64,000 nt of DNA, taken from NCBI RefSeq assembly GCF_003253705.1, contig NZ_QKYU01000013.1, positions 1 to 64,000 on the forward strand. Reading direction: 5' to 3'. The stretch comes from Humitalea rosea (lineage in GTDB: Bacteria > Pseudomonadota > Alphaproteobacteria > Acetobacterales > Acetobacteraceae). Positions 26,981 through 36,469 of the stretch are shown here, piece by piece. How positions within the stretch are numbered: position 1 is the first letter of the stretch; each line of letters opens with the position of its first letter. The translations under genes and the position numbers were made by a program. The notes below the pieces were generated by a model. The model was not told where the DNA came from. It worked only from the letters and a program-made list of their open reading frames with translations, and did not search any database.

Positions 26981-28663
26981 TTACTCGACCGACCGCCCGA
27001 GCGCGCCCATCCAGATCGCCACCGCCGCCGCGCCGGCATCCTGGATGCCGAGCGCGCGATCGCCGAGGTAGCTCGCCCGCCCCAGCCGTGGGCGCATCGC
27101 CGCAGTCGCCGCAGCCCCCGCCTCGGCGGCCGCGACCGCCGCGAGCAGCGCCTGCCGCCCCGAATGCCCGGCTTCAAGCTCAGCCGCCATCGCCTCGGCG
27201 GCCGGGTGCAGCGCGTCCAGCATGGTGCGGTCGCCGGGCTGGGCGCCTCCGAGTTCGCTGATGGCCTTCACCGCCTGCGCCAGCGCCGCCGCCCAATCGG
27301 ATGCCGTGGGCTGGGCGGGAATGCCCCGCGCCGCCCGCAGCAGCGCCGTCGCGTAGAATGGCCCGGAACTGCCGCCGATCGCCCGGCGCAGCGCGCCCGC
27401 CAGCGCGGTCAGCGCCGTCGGCGCATCCACCCAGGCGCCCTCGGGCAGCGCCCGCATCGCCTGCGCCCCGCGCGCGAGGCTGATCCCGAGATCGCCATCC
27501 CCCGCCGCGGCGTCGAGCGCGGTCAGCTCCGATTCCGCGGCCTCCAGCGTCGCCGCGACGGCCAGCGCGGTGTCGCGCAGGACCGGATCGGCCTCACCCA
27601 GCGGCGGCAGCGCCGGGGTCCCGGCCGGGACGACGAGGTGCCGCTGCTCCGGGATGCGGCCGCTGCCCGGCCAGGCCGGGGCCGTGGCCGGGGCATCCAG
27701 TCGCGCCAGCAGCCCGGCATCCAGCCGCAGCACCGAGAAGGAGCAGCCCGGCATTTCCAATGCCGACAGCAGCGTGCCGCACCAGGCACGCTCCACCACC
27801 AGCCCGCGCGCGCGCAGGCCGGCCAGGGCCTCCCGCGCCATGACCGCCAGCTCCATCGGCGGCGTGCCGCCGAGCCCGTTCACCAGCAAGGCGACCGAGC
27901 TGCCGGCATCGGGCGCGAGTTCGGTGAGGATCATCTCCAGCAGGATCGCCGCGACATCCCGCGCGCTGCCCAAGGGCGCGCGATGCACGCCAGGCTCGCC
28001 ATGAATGCCGAGGCCGAGCTCCATCTCTCCCGGCTCCAACTCGAAGCCCGGCCGCCCCGCCGCCGGCAAGATGCAGGCACCAAGGGCGACGCCCATGCTG
28101 CCGAGGGCGGCGGCCGCCAGCCGCGCCTCGGCCGCGACCGCCTCCAGCGGCATTCCGGCCGCGGCGGCGGCACCGGCGACCTTGTGGATCAGCACGGTGC
28201 CGGCGATGCCGCGGCGGCGCCCGGGCTCGACCACGTCGCGCAGGGCCACGTCATCGGCCACCACCACGATCTCGCAGGCGATGCCCATGCCGCGCGCGAG
28301 CTCGGCCGCGAGGCCGAAGTTCAGCCGGTCGCCGGTGTAGTTCTTGACCACCAGCACCGCCCCCGGCGGCCCCGCCACCGCGCGGATCGCCGCCAGCACG
28401 GAATCGACCGAGGGCGAGGTGAAGACATCCCCCGCCACCGCCGCATGCAGCAGCCCCGGCCCGACATAGCCGGCATGGGCCGGCTCATGCCCCGACCCGC
28501 CGCCGGAGATCACCGCGACCTCCCGCCGCGCCGGGTAGGGCGGCAGGTTGGCGCGCAGGATCACCCCGTCCTCGGCCAGCAGCGCGAGGCCGGGGGAGAG
28601 GTCCGCCAGCCCCTCCAGCATCTCGCGCACCGTGTCGCGCGGATCGTTGAGGAATTTCCGCAT
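26981..28663 (-). CDS. dhaK: Dihydroxyacetone kinase, fused DhaK-DhaL
   Basis: The 560-residue ATP-dependent kinase makes dihydroxyacetone phosphate. The DhaK domain (about residues 1-335) has VISGGGSGHEPAHAGYVGPG and the substrate-binding His in GLGIHGEPG. The DhaL domain (about residues 350-560) has the ATP/Mg site DAAAGDGDLG and GGSSGPFYATALL. A single chain carrying both domains is the ATP-using type rather than the PTS-linked type. It appears monocistronic. It may serve glycerol or formaldehyde metabolism; no neighbour specifies which. Confidence 0.93.
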   Translation of the reverse strand: MRKFLNDPRDTVREMLEGLADLSPGLALLAEDGVILRANLPPYPARREVAVISGGGSGHEPAHAGYVGPGLLHAAVAGDVFTSPSVDSVLAAIRAVAGPPGAVLVVKNYTGDRLNFGLAAELARGMGIACEIVVVADDVALRDVVEPGRRRGIAGTVLIHKVAGAAAAAGMPLEAVAAEARLAAAALGSMGVALGACILPAAGRPGFELEPGEMELGLGIHGEPGVHRAPLGSARDVAAILLEMILTELAPDAGSSVALLVNGLGGTPPMELAVMAREALAGLRARGLVVERAWCGTLLSALEMPGCSFSVLRLDAGLLARLDAPATAPAWPGSGRIPEQRHLVVPAGTPALPPLGEADPVLRDTALAVAATLEAAESELTALDAAAGDGDLGISLARGAQAMRALPEGAWVDAPTALTALAGALRRAIGGSSGPFYATALLRAARGIPAQPTASDWAAALAQAVKAISELGGAQPGDRTMLDALHPAAEAMAAELEAGHSGRQALLAAVAAAEAGAAATAAMRPRLGRASYLGDRALGIQDAGAAAVAIWMGALGRSVE

Positions 28664-28730
28664 GTTGACCTCCCCTTGGGCTTCGGGCCCGAGTGTAGTC
28701 AGGCGGCGGGGCGCCGGGCAGGGGGGGCGA

Positions 28731-29393
28731 TCAGCGCGTCAGCACCGCGCGGACCTGATCGAAGCCGACCTTCACCGCGCCCAGGTTCAGCAGCAGGTCG
28801 GTGCCGTCGCGCTCGGCGCCGGTCGCGGTGGCGAGCGTGGTCGCGGTCAGCGCCACCGCCTCCCCATTCGCGCCAAGACCGCTGACGGTGAGCTTGTAGG
28901 CGCCGTCGGCGAGCTGGGTCCCATCGGCATTTTGGCCGTTCCAGACCCAGTCCTGCCCCCGGGTGCCCAGCGTGAGCTGGGTCTCGTAGAGCGTGCGGCC
29001 GGAGGTCGCGTCCTGCACCTGGACCCGTGCCGTGGTGGCGCTTCCGGCGGCCGGTAGCCGCACGGTGGCAGAGCCGTTCTGCAAGGCGAGTTGGTCGCCG
29101 GTCACCTCCACCGTCTGGCCCATCAGCGGCGCCGCCGCCGTGAGCTGTGCGGCCTGTTGCAGCGACACCAGGCTGCCGAGGGTCTGGTTCATGCTGATCT
29201 GCTGCTCGACCGAGGCGAATTGCACGAGCTGCTGCGTCATCTCGTTGGTGTCGAGCGGCGAGCTCGGGTCCTGGTTCTGCAACTGCGTCGTGAGCAAGGT
29301 GAGGAAGGTCGAGAAATCCCCGAACAGCGATTGATTGGCGGTGGGGGTGGTGGCGGTCACGGGGATGGAGACCCCGGTGGTGGTGGTGACCAT
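28731..29393 (-). CDS. flgD: Flagellar hook assembly (cap) protein FlgD
   Basis: A 220-residue scaffold that caps the growing hook. The N-terminal FLTLLTTQLQNQDPSSPLDT and EMTQQLVQFASVEQQISMNQ (both within residues 28-70) are the FlgD signature. The C-terminal half contains the FlgD Ig and Tudor-like region with DWVWNGQNADGTQLADGAY. The start has AGGAG nine bases upstream. It lies just downstream of fliK, probably in the same transcript. Confidence 0.95.
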   Translation of the reverse strand: MVTTTTGVSIPVTATTPTANQSLFGDFSTFLTLLTTQLQNQDPSSPLDTNEMTQQLVQFASVEQQISMNQTLGSLVSLQQAAQLTAAAPLMGQTVEVTGDQLALQNGSATVRLPAAGSATTARVQVQDATSGRTLYETQLTLGTRGQDWVWNGQNADGTQLADGAYKLTVSGLGANGEAVALTATTLATATGAERDGTDLLLNLGAVKVGFDQVRAVLTR

Positions 29394-29410
29394 GATGGCG
29401 GCTCCTGGGT

Positions 29411-30817
29411 TCAGACGGCGATGTCGAGCAAGGCGAGAGGGCGGCGGCGGCGTTCCGGGTCGGGCGCCGCGAGGGCCAAGGATCGTGACGAACCGCCCCC
29501 GCGCCCGCCGGGGCGCTCGCGGTCCTGCCGCGCCTCGCCGCCCAGGGAGAAGGAGAGGCTGCGCCCCTCGGTGCCGACGCCGGCGGCGGCCAAGGCGCGA
29601 TCCAGCGCCACCTGGTCGCGGACCAGTAAGGCCAGGGTCTCGGGCCGCTCGGCCATGATCCGCACCGCGGCGGTCTCCCCCTGGCGCTCCACCCGCACGG
29701 CGACGCGGCCAAGCTCGGCCGGGTTCAGCGTCACCAGGATGGGGCCGGAGGCATCCTCGGAGAGCGCCAGGGCGACGGCGATGGGGCTGAGCTGGTGGGC
29801 GGGGGAGAGCTGCGGCCGGGGAGGGGGCGTGGGGGTGGAGATGGTGACGGGCGCCGCATCGGGGGCCGGGGCGGGCTGCGGGGCTGCGATCTCAAGGCCG
29901 GTTGGCGCCGGGGCGCCAGGGGTGGGCGGGGTGGTGGGCGGGGTGGGCTCGGCGCCGCGCGGGCTGGCGCGGTCCGGGCTCAGTGCCTCCGGATGGAGGG
30001 CAATGGGGGGCGACGACACCGCCTCCGGCGTCAGGACCTCGGCGACCGATGGGGCCGGGGGGGCATCAGGCGGCAGCGCGGATGCGGGGCTGGTGACGCC
30101 TTGGCTCTCGGCTTGGGGCGATGCGCCGGGTGCGCTCGGTCGGCTGCCCGAGGCTGGCGCCGGGCGCGGCGGCGGCGCGATGGGGGCAACCACGGCGGCC
30201 AGGACCGGCGCTTCAAGGTCAGGTGCTTCAGGGGTGGGCACCGCAAGCATGGGTGCCTTGAGGGCCACGAGCGCTGTTGCCCCTTCAGCCGGTGCGGCCG
30301 GGGCGGCATCAGCGAGCGGCGGGGCGTGCGCGACGGGTACCTGGTCCAGGGGGGCTTCAGGCGGGAGGGACGGCGGCGGCGCGGCAGGTGCGGCGGTTGC
30401 CAGGATCGGGCCGGCTGGCGTGCCCACACCACCGGTGGTGGGTTGCGGCGACGTGTCCGGTGCGATGGCGCGCGGGGGATCAGGCCGGGGGCCAGCCGGC
30501 AGGAGGCCCAGCGGCGCAGCTTCGGCCGCATCCGGAACGGTCTGCACCAGCACGACCGGCGGGATGACCACCGCCACGGGCAAAGCAATCTCCGGGAGCG
30601 GTATGGCCGGCGCGGTGTCCGCAGGCTCGGGGACAAGGCTGTCCGGGGCGGGCTCGGCCGGCGCCGTGCCATCCGCAGGGACCGCATCCTCCACCAGCGG
30701 CGCCACTGCCGCCGTCACAGCCTCCAACGCGGCGGCGAAGCCTCCTGCGGGGCGGGGGAGGGTGGCGGCGCGCGGCGGTGGCGGCGTGCCTGGCACGGCG
30801 GCGACATCGGGGGTCAT
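29411..30817 (-). CDS. fliK: Flagellar hook-length control protein FliK
   Basis: A 468-residue secreted ruler protein. About 350 residues of Pro/Ala-rich, probably disordered sequence precede the conserved C-terminal Flg_hook domain (ILVTLNPAELGRVAVRVERQ, then RIMAERPETLALLVRD, about residues 370-440). This layout is usual for FliK, which measures hook length and triggers the export specificity switch. It sits between flgD and the divergent flgE, whose product it measures. Low-complexity content explains the long open frame on the opposite strand. Confidence 0.9.
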   Translation of the reverse strand: MTPDVAAVPGTPPPPRAATLPRPAGGFAAALEAVTAAVAPLVEDAVPADGTAPAEPAPDSLVPEPADTAPAIPLPEIALPVAVVIPPVVLVQTVPDAAEAAPLGLLPAGPRPDPPRAIAPDTSPQPTTGGVGTPAGPILATAAPAAPPPSLPPEAPLDQVPVAHAPPLADAAPAAPAEGATALVALKAPMLAVPTPEAPDLEAPVLAAVVAPIAPPPRPAPASGSRPSAPGASPQAESQGVTSPASALPPDAPPAPSVAEVLTPEAVSSPPIALHPEALSPDRASPRGAEPTPPTTPPTPGAPAPTGLEIAAPQPAPAPDAAPVTISTPTPPPRPQLSPAHQLSPIAVALALSEDASGPILVTLNPAELGRVAVRVERQGETAAVRIMAERPETLALLVRDQVALDRALAAAGVGTEGRSLSFSLGGEARQDRERPGGRGGGSSRSLALAAPDPERRRRPLALLDIAV

Positions 30818-31035
30818 GCGGGCGATCCAGGCCTTTCACGGCATCGGTCCGGGGGCTCCGCAACCGCCGGGCCAGCCCAGAGCCGCCCGCCACCGGCAGG
30901 AACGCCATGGTCAGCGGCAGCTCTTGCCGCCCACCCGGCAGCCGGCGCCGCACCGCCCGCCAAAAACCCTGGCACAGCCCTGGCAGGACGCAGCCCCGAG
31001 ACGCGGCACGCCGCGGCATTCAGGAGAAGCGAAGC
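30818..31035. promoter_or_regulatory. Divergent flagellar promoter region with sigma-54-like site
   Basis: The 218 bp between fliK and flgE hold both promoters. On the plus strand TGGCACAGCCCTGGCA at 30970-30985 has the GG-N10-GC spacing of a sigma-54 -24/-12 element, 50 bases before the flgE start. AGGAGAAG precedes flgE. Confidence 0.5.
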
Positions 31036-32337
31036 ATGTCCCTACTCGGCGCGCTGAATACGGCGATCAGCGGTCTGACCGCGCAATCCAAGGCGCTGGG
31101 CCATATCTCGGACAATATCGCGAACAGCCAGACCGGCGGCTACAAGCGGGTGGACACGAACTTCGTGAACTACCTCACCCGCTCCACCGCGACCTTGCAC
31201 ATGCCGGGCTCGGTCGAGGCGCGGCCGGATTACACCAACAGCCTGCAAGGCACGGTGCAGCAGTCCGACAACCCGCTGGCCATGGCCATCGCCGGCCAGG
31301 GCTTCTTCGCCGTGGCGCAGCCGCGCGGCAGCTCGAATGGTGAGGTGGTCTTCGACGAACGCCAGTTCTACGCGCGCTCCGGCGATTTCCGCTTGGACAA
31401 GGATGGCTATCTGGTGAACGGCCAGGGCTATTACCTGCAAGGCTGGGATGTCTCGTCGCAGGGCGAGCCCGATCGCACCCAGCTTTCGCCGATCCGCGTG
31501 AGCGACCTTGTCTACAATCCGGTCGCCACCGGCACCATCGAGCTTTCGGCCAATTTGCCGGCCGAGCCGCCGGTCGATCCGGTCGCGGGCCAGGTGCAGA
31601 TCTATGACAGCCTGGGCCGGCTGCATCAGGCCGACCTGACCTGGACCAGCCTTGCCAACAACCAGTGGAGCCTGTCGATCGACATTGCCGATGACGTCAA
31701 CAGTGCGGGGCGCGGCACGATCGATGTGAGCTTCGGCAATGCGGCGACGACGCCGGTGGCCGATGGCAGCATTGGCGAATTCACCAACGCGACCGGCAGC
31801 ATGTCCGGCTCGGCGGCGGTCGCGGGCGACGCCGCGGGTGTCACCTTCACCGCGGACTTCGGCGAGGGGCCGCAGACGCTGACGCTGAACCTCGGCGCCT
31901 TCGGCCAGTCGCGAGGGCTGACGCAATTCGCCGGCAGCGAATACAGCGTCCGCAACCTGACCCAGGATGGCGTGCCGCTCGGCTCCTATTCCAGCGTGTC
32001 GCTCAGCGACAATGGCGATCTCTCGGTGAACTACGACAATGGCCAGACCCGCGTCGTCGCCCGTGTTCCTGTGGTGGTCTTCAACGATCCGGACAAGCTG
32101 CAGCGGCTGGACGGGCAGGCCTTCATGCGCACGGTGGAATCCGGCGAGGCGCGGGTCGTCGATGCGAACAGCAGCGGCGCGGGCAAGCTGGTGCCCGGGT
32201 CGCTCGAACGCTCCAACGTCGATATCGCCTCCGAGTTCAGCAAGCTTATCCTCGCGCAGCGCGCCTATACCGCGAATACCCGTGTCGTCACCGCGGCGGA
32301 TGAGCTGCTGAGCGACACGCTGAACATGCATCGCTAG
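31036..32337 (+). CDS. flgE: Flagellar hook protein FlgE
   Basis: This 433-residue structural subunit of the hook has an N-terminal rod-type motif (LNTAISGLTAQSKALGHISD then NIANSQTGGYK). Central domains contain DSLGRLHQADLTWTS. The C-terminal flagellar basal-body domain includes GSLERSNVDIASEFSKLILA and QRAYTANTRVVTAADELL. The ATG at 31036 matches the family start and has AGGAG upstream. It opens the rightward operon flgE-flgK-flgL. Confidence 0.96.
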   Translation: MSLLGALNTAISGLTAQSKALGHISDNIANSQTGGYKRVDTNFVNYLTRSTATLHMPGSVEARPDYTNSLQGTVQQSDNPLAMAIAGQGFFAVAQPRGSSNGEVVFDERQFYARSGDFRLDKDGYLVNGQGYYLQGWDVSSQGEPDRTQLSPIRVSDLVYNPVATGTIELSANLPAEPPVDPVAGQVQIYDSLGRLHQADLTWTSLANNQWSLSIDIADDVNSAGRGTIDVSFGNAATTPVADGSIGEFTNATGSMSGSAAVAGDAAGVTFTADFGEGPQTLTLNLGAFGQSRGLTQFAGSEYSVRNLTQDGVPLGSYSSVSLSDNGDLSVNYDNGQTRVVARVPVVVFNDPDKLQRLDGQAFMRTVESGEARVVDANSSGAGKLVPGSLERSNVDIASEFSKLILAQRAYTANTRVVTAADELLSDTLNMHR

Positions 32338-32349
32338 GCGGTCTGAGCC

Positions 32350-33879
32350 ATGAGCCTCGACGCAGCCCTCGTCGCCGCGCAATCGGGGCTGAGCCTCGTC
32401 AATCGCCAGATTGCCGCGACCTCCTCCAACATCGCCAATGCCGGCACCATCGGCGCGACCCGCAAGACGGTGGAGGGCAGCGCCGTCGTCGCCGGCGGCC
32501 TCGCCTATGGCGTCAGCACGGGGGAGGCGAAGCGCGCGGTCGAGGATGCGTTGCTCGCAGCCCTGAACGCCGCCCGCGCGGCGGTGGCCGGCACGGCGCT
32601 GCGCGAGACGCTGCTGAGCAGCGTGGAGGCCGTGCATGGCACCCCGGGGGCGGGTGGCGGCGTCGGCGATCTGATGGCGGCGCTGCACACCTCCTTCACC
32701 GCGCTGGCCGATGATCCCGCCGACCCGATCCGGCAAGGTGCGGTGGTCTCGGCGGCGCAGGATATGGTCGCGGTGTTCCACGACATCTCCGACACCATCG
32801 GCAACGTTCGCCAGCAGGCGCAGGATGGGATGGTGAGCGAGGTCGCCGCGATCAACGGCGCGGTGCGCGAGGTCGCGCAGCTCACGCTGGATATCCGCCA
32901 GCTGCGGGCGCAGGGCGGAAGCACCGCGGCGCTGGAGGACCAGCGCGACGCCGCGATCGGCCGCGTCTCCGAAAGCCTGGAGGTGAAGGCGCTTTATTCC
33001 TCCGATGGTGGCGTCACGCTGCTCGGGCGCAACGGCATGGTGCTGCCGCTGGACCCGAAGGGCGATCTGTTCACCATCGCTGGCAGCGCGGTCGGCACCG
33101 GCGACTGGCATGGCAGCGGCGGCAGCCTGCCCGGCATCATGATGGGCGGCACCGATGTCACCCAGCGGCTGATCGGTGGCCGCCTCGCCGAATACGCGAC
33201 CCTGCGCGACACCACTCTGCCGCGGATGCAGGCCGAGCTGGATGTCGCGGCCGGCAGCATGGCCGCTCGGCTGGAGGCGCAGGGGCTGCGGCTGTTCACC
33301 TCCCCCGCCGGCACCGTGCCGGATCTGACCCAGCCCTATACCAGCAGCGGGCTGATGGGCTTCGCCGCCGCGGTGCAGGTGAATGCGGCCGTGGTCGCCG
33401 ATCCGTCGCTGATCCGCGACGGCACTCATGCGATCAGCGCCAGCGCGAGCGGTGCCAGCGACTTCACCCCCAATGCAGCGGGTGGCCCCGCCTCCTTCGC
33501 GACGCTGGTCACCCGCGTGATGGATTTCGCCTTCGGGAGCGAGGTGGCGTCTGGCATCGGCCATCCCGCCTTCATGTCCGGCGGGCTTGGGCCGGATGGG
33601 ACGCTGACCTCGACGCTTGGCGGCGCGCGCAGCCTGGAGGATTACGCGGCACGCCTGACCGCCACGCAGACGGCCGAGCGCGCCAAGGCAACCGGGGCGC
33701 GCGAACAGGCCGAAGGTCTGGTCACCTTGCTGGATCAGCGCTTTGCGCAAGAGAGCGGAATCGACACGGACAAGGAGCTGGCCTCGATGGTGTCCTTGCA
33801 GACCGCCTATGCGGCCAATGCCCGCGTGCTGTCGGCGGTGCAGCAGATGTACGACACGCTGTTCGCGGCGGTCCGGTGA
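32350..33879 (+). CDS. flgK: Flagellar hook-associated protein 1, FlgK
   Basis: A 509-residue junction protein between hook and filament. The N-terminal coiled region (LVAAQSGLSLVNRQIAATSS, NIANAGTIG) and the C-terminal MVSLQTAYAANARVLSAVQQ, MYDTLFAAVR are diagnostic. The interior (DLMAALHTSFTALADDPADP) matches FlgK. It follows flgE by 12 bases and precedes flgL by 13, so all three are co-transcribed. Confidence 0.94.
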   Translation: MSLDAALVAAQSGLSLVNRQIAATSSNIANAGTIGATRKTVEGSAVVAGGLAYGVSTGEAKRAVEDALLAALNAARAAVAGTALRETLLSSVEAVHGTPGAGGGVGDLMAALHTSFTALADDPADPIRQGAVVSAAQDMVAVFHDISDTIGNVRQQAQDGMVSEVAAINGAVREVAQLTLDIRQLRAQGGSTAALEDQRDAAIGRVSESLEVKALYSSDGGVTLLGRNGMVLPLDPKGDLFTIAGSAVGTGDWHGSGGSLPGIMMGGTDVTQRLIGGRLAEYATLRDTTLPRMQAELDVAAGSMAARLEAQGLRLFTSPAGTVPDLTQPYTSSGLMGFAAAVQVNAAVVADPSLIRDGTHAISASASGASDFTPNAAGGPASFATLVTRVMDFAFGSEVASGIGHPAFMSGGLGPDGTLTSTLGGARSLEDYAARLTATQTAERAKATGAREQAEGLVTLLDQRFAQESGIDTDKELASMVSLQTAYAANARVLSAVQQMYDTLFAAVR

Positions 33880-33892
33880 GGAGGGGCTGCTG

Positions 33893-34969
33893 ATGGCGAT
33901 CGATGGCATGGGCAGCAGCACGCTGGCCTGGATCACCCATGATGCGCTGCGGACCAAATCGCTCGTCGATGTGCTGTCGCGCCAGCAGGCCGATGGGATG
34001 AAGGGCGTCGTCTATGGCGACATCGCCCCCGAGGCCAAGCGCGCCATCGACCTGCGCGGCGAGATCGCGCGTCGTGACGCCTATGCCGATGCGGTGGATC
34101 GCACCCTCGGCCGCACCGCCGCGACGCAGGTGGTGCTGGGCCGGCTGTTCGACATCGCCACCGAGTTCTTCGGCGAGGCGCAGGCGGTGGGGCGCCAGGA
34201 CCCGGCCCGCATCGGCACCCTCGCCGAAGCCGCCCGCACTGCCCTGGCCGAGGTCGCGGGGCTGCTGAACGAGCAGCAGGCGGGGGAGTATCTGTTCGGC
34301 GGCAGCGACAGCGCCAATCCGCCGGTGCCCTCGGCCGGGACGATCGCAAGCGGCGGCATGGCGAGTGCCATCGCCGCCGCCATCGCGGGGCTCGACAGCA
34401 CCAATGGCAGCGCCATCGCCGCGATGACGCTTGGCATCGCCAGCGACACCTCGGCCGGGGTCTCGCCCTTCTCCGCCTTCCTGGAAGACCCGGCGCAGGG
34501 TGGGGGGGAGGCGCGGCGCGCGGTGCCCTCCGGCGACGGGCAGCGGGTGGAATGGGGGCTCTTCGCCAATCGCAACGCCGCGGCCACCTCGGACGGGGAG
34601 ACGACGGGCGGCTGGGCGCGCGACCTGATGCGGGGCTTGGCGAGCCTCGCGGCGCTGACCCCGGGCAGCACCGATGCCGGCGACGGCTTCGACACCTTCA
34701 TGACCAGCCTGCGCCTGGGGCTGAAGACCGCGGCCGATGGAATCGCGGCCGAACAGGGCGCGCTCGGTACGGTGGAGAGCCGGCTGGAGACCATCAAGAC
34801 CCGCCATTCGGACCTGTCCGTGGCGCTGGAGACGCAGCGCGCGGGGGCCGAGGAGGTGGATCTGGCCGAGACCATCTCCCGCCTGCGGGACGTGCAGACC
34901 CGGCTGGAGGCGTCGTGGCGCGTGCTGGACATGGTCAGCGGGCTGAGCCTGACGAACTTCCTGCGGTGA
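33893..34969 (+). CDS. flgL: Flagellar hook-associated protein 3 / flagellin-like FlgL
   Basis: A 358-residue flagellin-fold protein. The N-terminal part contains TLGRTAATQVVLGRLFDIAT and LLNEQQAGEYLFGG, where the YLFGG motif is typical of FlgL. The C-terminal helix ends ISRLRDVQTRLEASWRVLDM, SGLSLTNFLR, as in HAP3. Its position after flgK is the standard order. The start ATG 33893 has GAGGGG upstream. Confidence 0.9.
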   Translation: MAIDGMGSSTLAWITHDALRTKSLVDVLSRQQADGMKGVVYGDIAPEAKRAIDLRGEIARRDAYADAVDRTLGRTAATQVVLGRLFDIATEFFGEAQAVGRQDPARIGTLAEAARTALAEVAGLLNEQQAGEYLFGGSDSANPPVPSAGTIASGGMASAIAAAIAGLDSTNGSAIAAMTLGIASDTSAGVSPFSAFLEDPAQGGGEARRAVPSGDGQRVEWGLFANRNAAATSDGETTGGWARDLMRGLASLAALTPGSTDAGDGFDTFMTSLRLGLKTAADGIAAEQGALGTVESRLETIKTRHSDLSVALETQRAGAEEVDLAETISRLRDVQTRLEASWRVLDMVSGLSLTNFLR

Positions 34970-35112
34970 GAGCAAAGCCCGTCGCCAGCTTAAACCCGGC
35001 CTTAACCCCATGCGCCGAATATGCGTCAGTCACCGCAAAACGCGGATCGCAACCACGGTGCATGAAAACTCGGCGACGCCCGGGTAGCCGTAGACAGGAT
35101 CGGGCAAAGCCA
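34970..35112. promoter_or_regulatory. Flagellin leader region
   Basis: These 143 bp precede flagellin and probably contain its promoter and a 5' untranslated region that FlbT could bind. A GCCGAATA sequence near 35014 resembles a sigma-28 -10 box, but no properly spaced -35 is present, so no promoter is called. Confidence 0.3.
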
Positions 35113-35970
35113 ATGGCCCTCAATTCCGTGAACACCAACAGCGGCGCGATGGTCGCGTTGCAGTCCCTCAACCGTACCAACGATCAGCTGAACATCACAC
35201 AGAAGCGGATCAGCACCGGCCTGCGTGTGTCGGACGCCAAGGATGATGGTGCTGCCTTCGCCGTGGCGCAGACGGTGCGCGCGGATGTCGCCGGCCTGCA
35301 ATCGGCGAATGAGCAGCTCGGCTATGCCAAGGGCATCATCGATACGACGCTGTCCGGGCTGAACCGCGTCAGCACCGACATGTCCGAGGTGAAGGGCCTG
35401 CTGGTGAAGCTGGCCGATGACGCGATCAGCGCCGACCAGCGTTCGCAGTATGAGGCGCAGTACACGGATCTGCGCAACCGGGTCGCGAGCACCCTGCGCG
35501 ATGCCTCCTACAACAATCGAACCCTGCTGACGCCGGATGCCGCGGGGCCCGCCGGGGCCGCGCCGACGAACCTGACCAGCGGCGATGTCGTCACCGTCCG
35601 CAACGAGCTTGGTACCACCTACACGGTCGCGGAGACCGATGCCGCGACACTGACGGTCGCCGCCGCCCCGGCGGATTCGACCGCAGCCATCGCGGCCCTC
35701 GGCGATTCCGGCGATTTCAGCACGGTGATGAATGCGATCAACGACACGCTGAACACCTATGGCAGTGCCGCGCGCTATCTGGACAGCCAGGTGTCGTTCA
35801 ACAAGGAGAAGATGGACGCGCTGGAAGGCGGTGTGGGTGCGCTCGTGGATGCGGATCTCGCGAAGGAGAGCGCGCGGCTGCAATCCTTGCAGATCCGCCA
35901 ACAGCTTGGCACCCAGGCCCTGTCGATCGCCAACCAGGCGCCGCAGACCCTGCTCAGCCTGTTCCGGTGA
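35113..35970 (+). CDS. Flagellin
   Basis: The 285-residue filament subunit has a conserved N-terminal D0/D1 region (NTNSGAMVALQSLNRTNDQL, then QKRISTGLRVSDAKDDGA) and C-terminal D1/D0 region (QIRQQLGTQALSIANQAPQT, LLSLFR). The variable centre is only about 80 residues, giving a compact flagellin as in other alphaproteobacteria. It is followed by the flagellin regulators flbT and flaF. The start ATG 35113 gives the canonical MALNSVNTN beginning. Confidence 0.95.
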   Translation: MALNSVNTNSGAMVALQSLNRTNDQLNITQKRISTGLRVSDAKDDGAAFAVAQTVRADVAGLQSANEQLGYAKGIIDTTLSGLNRVSTDMSEVKGLLVKLADDAISADQRSQYEAQYTDLRNRVASTLRDASYNNRTLLTPDAAGPAGAAPTNLTSGDVVTVRNELGTTYTVAETDAATLTVAAAPADSTAAIAALGDSGDFSTVMNAINDTLNTYGSAARYLDSQVSFNKEKMDALEGGVGALVDADLAKESARLQSLQIRQQLGTQALSIANQAPQTLLSLFR

Positions 35971-36031
35971 CACCAGCGGGGCGCGGGCGGCTCGTCGGCC
36001 GCGCCCCCTTCGCGACAAGGGAGAGGACAGC

Positions 36032-36469
36032 ATGTCCACGCTGGTGCTGGAGATGCGTCAAGGCGACGTCATGGTCGTCAACGGCGCACCCATACGATTT
36101 CGAAACCGAACGCGCATCGAGTTGACGGCCAAGGCACGCTTCCTGTTCGGCAAGCAGATCATGCCGCCCGAGCAGGCGACGACGCCGGCGCGCAAGATCT
36201 ACTTCGCTTTGCAGACCGCTTATATCGGCGATGATGACGAACGCGAGCAGGGGCTGGTTTCGGCGCGCGCGTTGATCGCGGAATTCCAGTTGGCGACCAC
36301 CTCCGCGCTGGCGCGGGCAATGCTGGATCGCGCGCTGTCCTGTGCCGAAACCGATGAATGCTATGCGGCCTTGAAACTCGCCCGCCGCGTCGTGCGGCAC
36401 GAGGAAGCCATCCTCGGCCTGCCGTCGGCCAATGGCACCAGGCTTCCGCCAGAGGAGTGCGATGCATGA
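36032..36469 (+). CDS. flbT: Flagellin mRNA regulator FlbT
   Basis: A 145-residue post-transcriptional regulator which, in Caulobacter, binds the flagellin 5' leader and promotes decay until the hook is complete. The sequence (LVLEMRQGDVMVVNGAPIRF then RTRIELTAKARFLFGKQIM) matches the FlbT family over its length. GGGAGAGGA precedes the start. It is ATGA-coupled to flaF. Confidence 0.94.
   Translation: MSTLVLEMRQGDVMVVNGAPIRFRNRTRIELTAKARFLFGKQIMPPEQATTPARKIYFALQTAYIGDDDEREQGLVSARALIAEFQLATTSALARAMLDRALSCAETDECYAALKLARRVVRHEEAILGLPSANGTRLPPEECDA

Noticed and set aside
29091-31343. 750-codon plus-strand frame opposite flgD and fliK
   Set aside because: Gly/Ala/Ser low-complexity shadow of the Pro/Ala-rich fliK linker.
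31042-33957. 971-codon minus-strand frame opposite flgE and flgK
   Set aside because: Both flagellar genes are certain; the antisense frame is a base-composition shadow.
34985-35025. Sigma-28-type flagellin promoter
   Set aside because: A GCCGAATA -10-like box exists, but the nearest TAAA is about 19 bases upstream, not the expected 15; the match is too weak.
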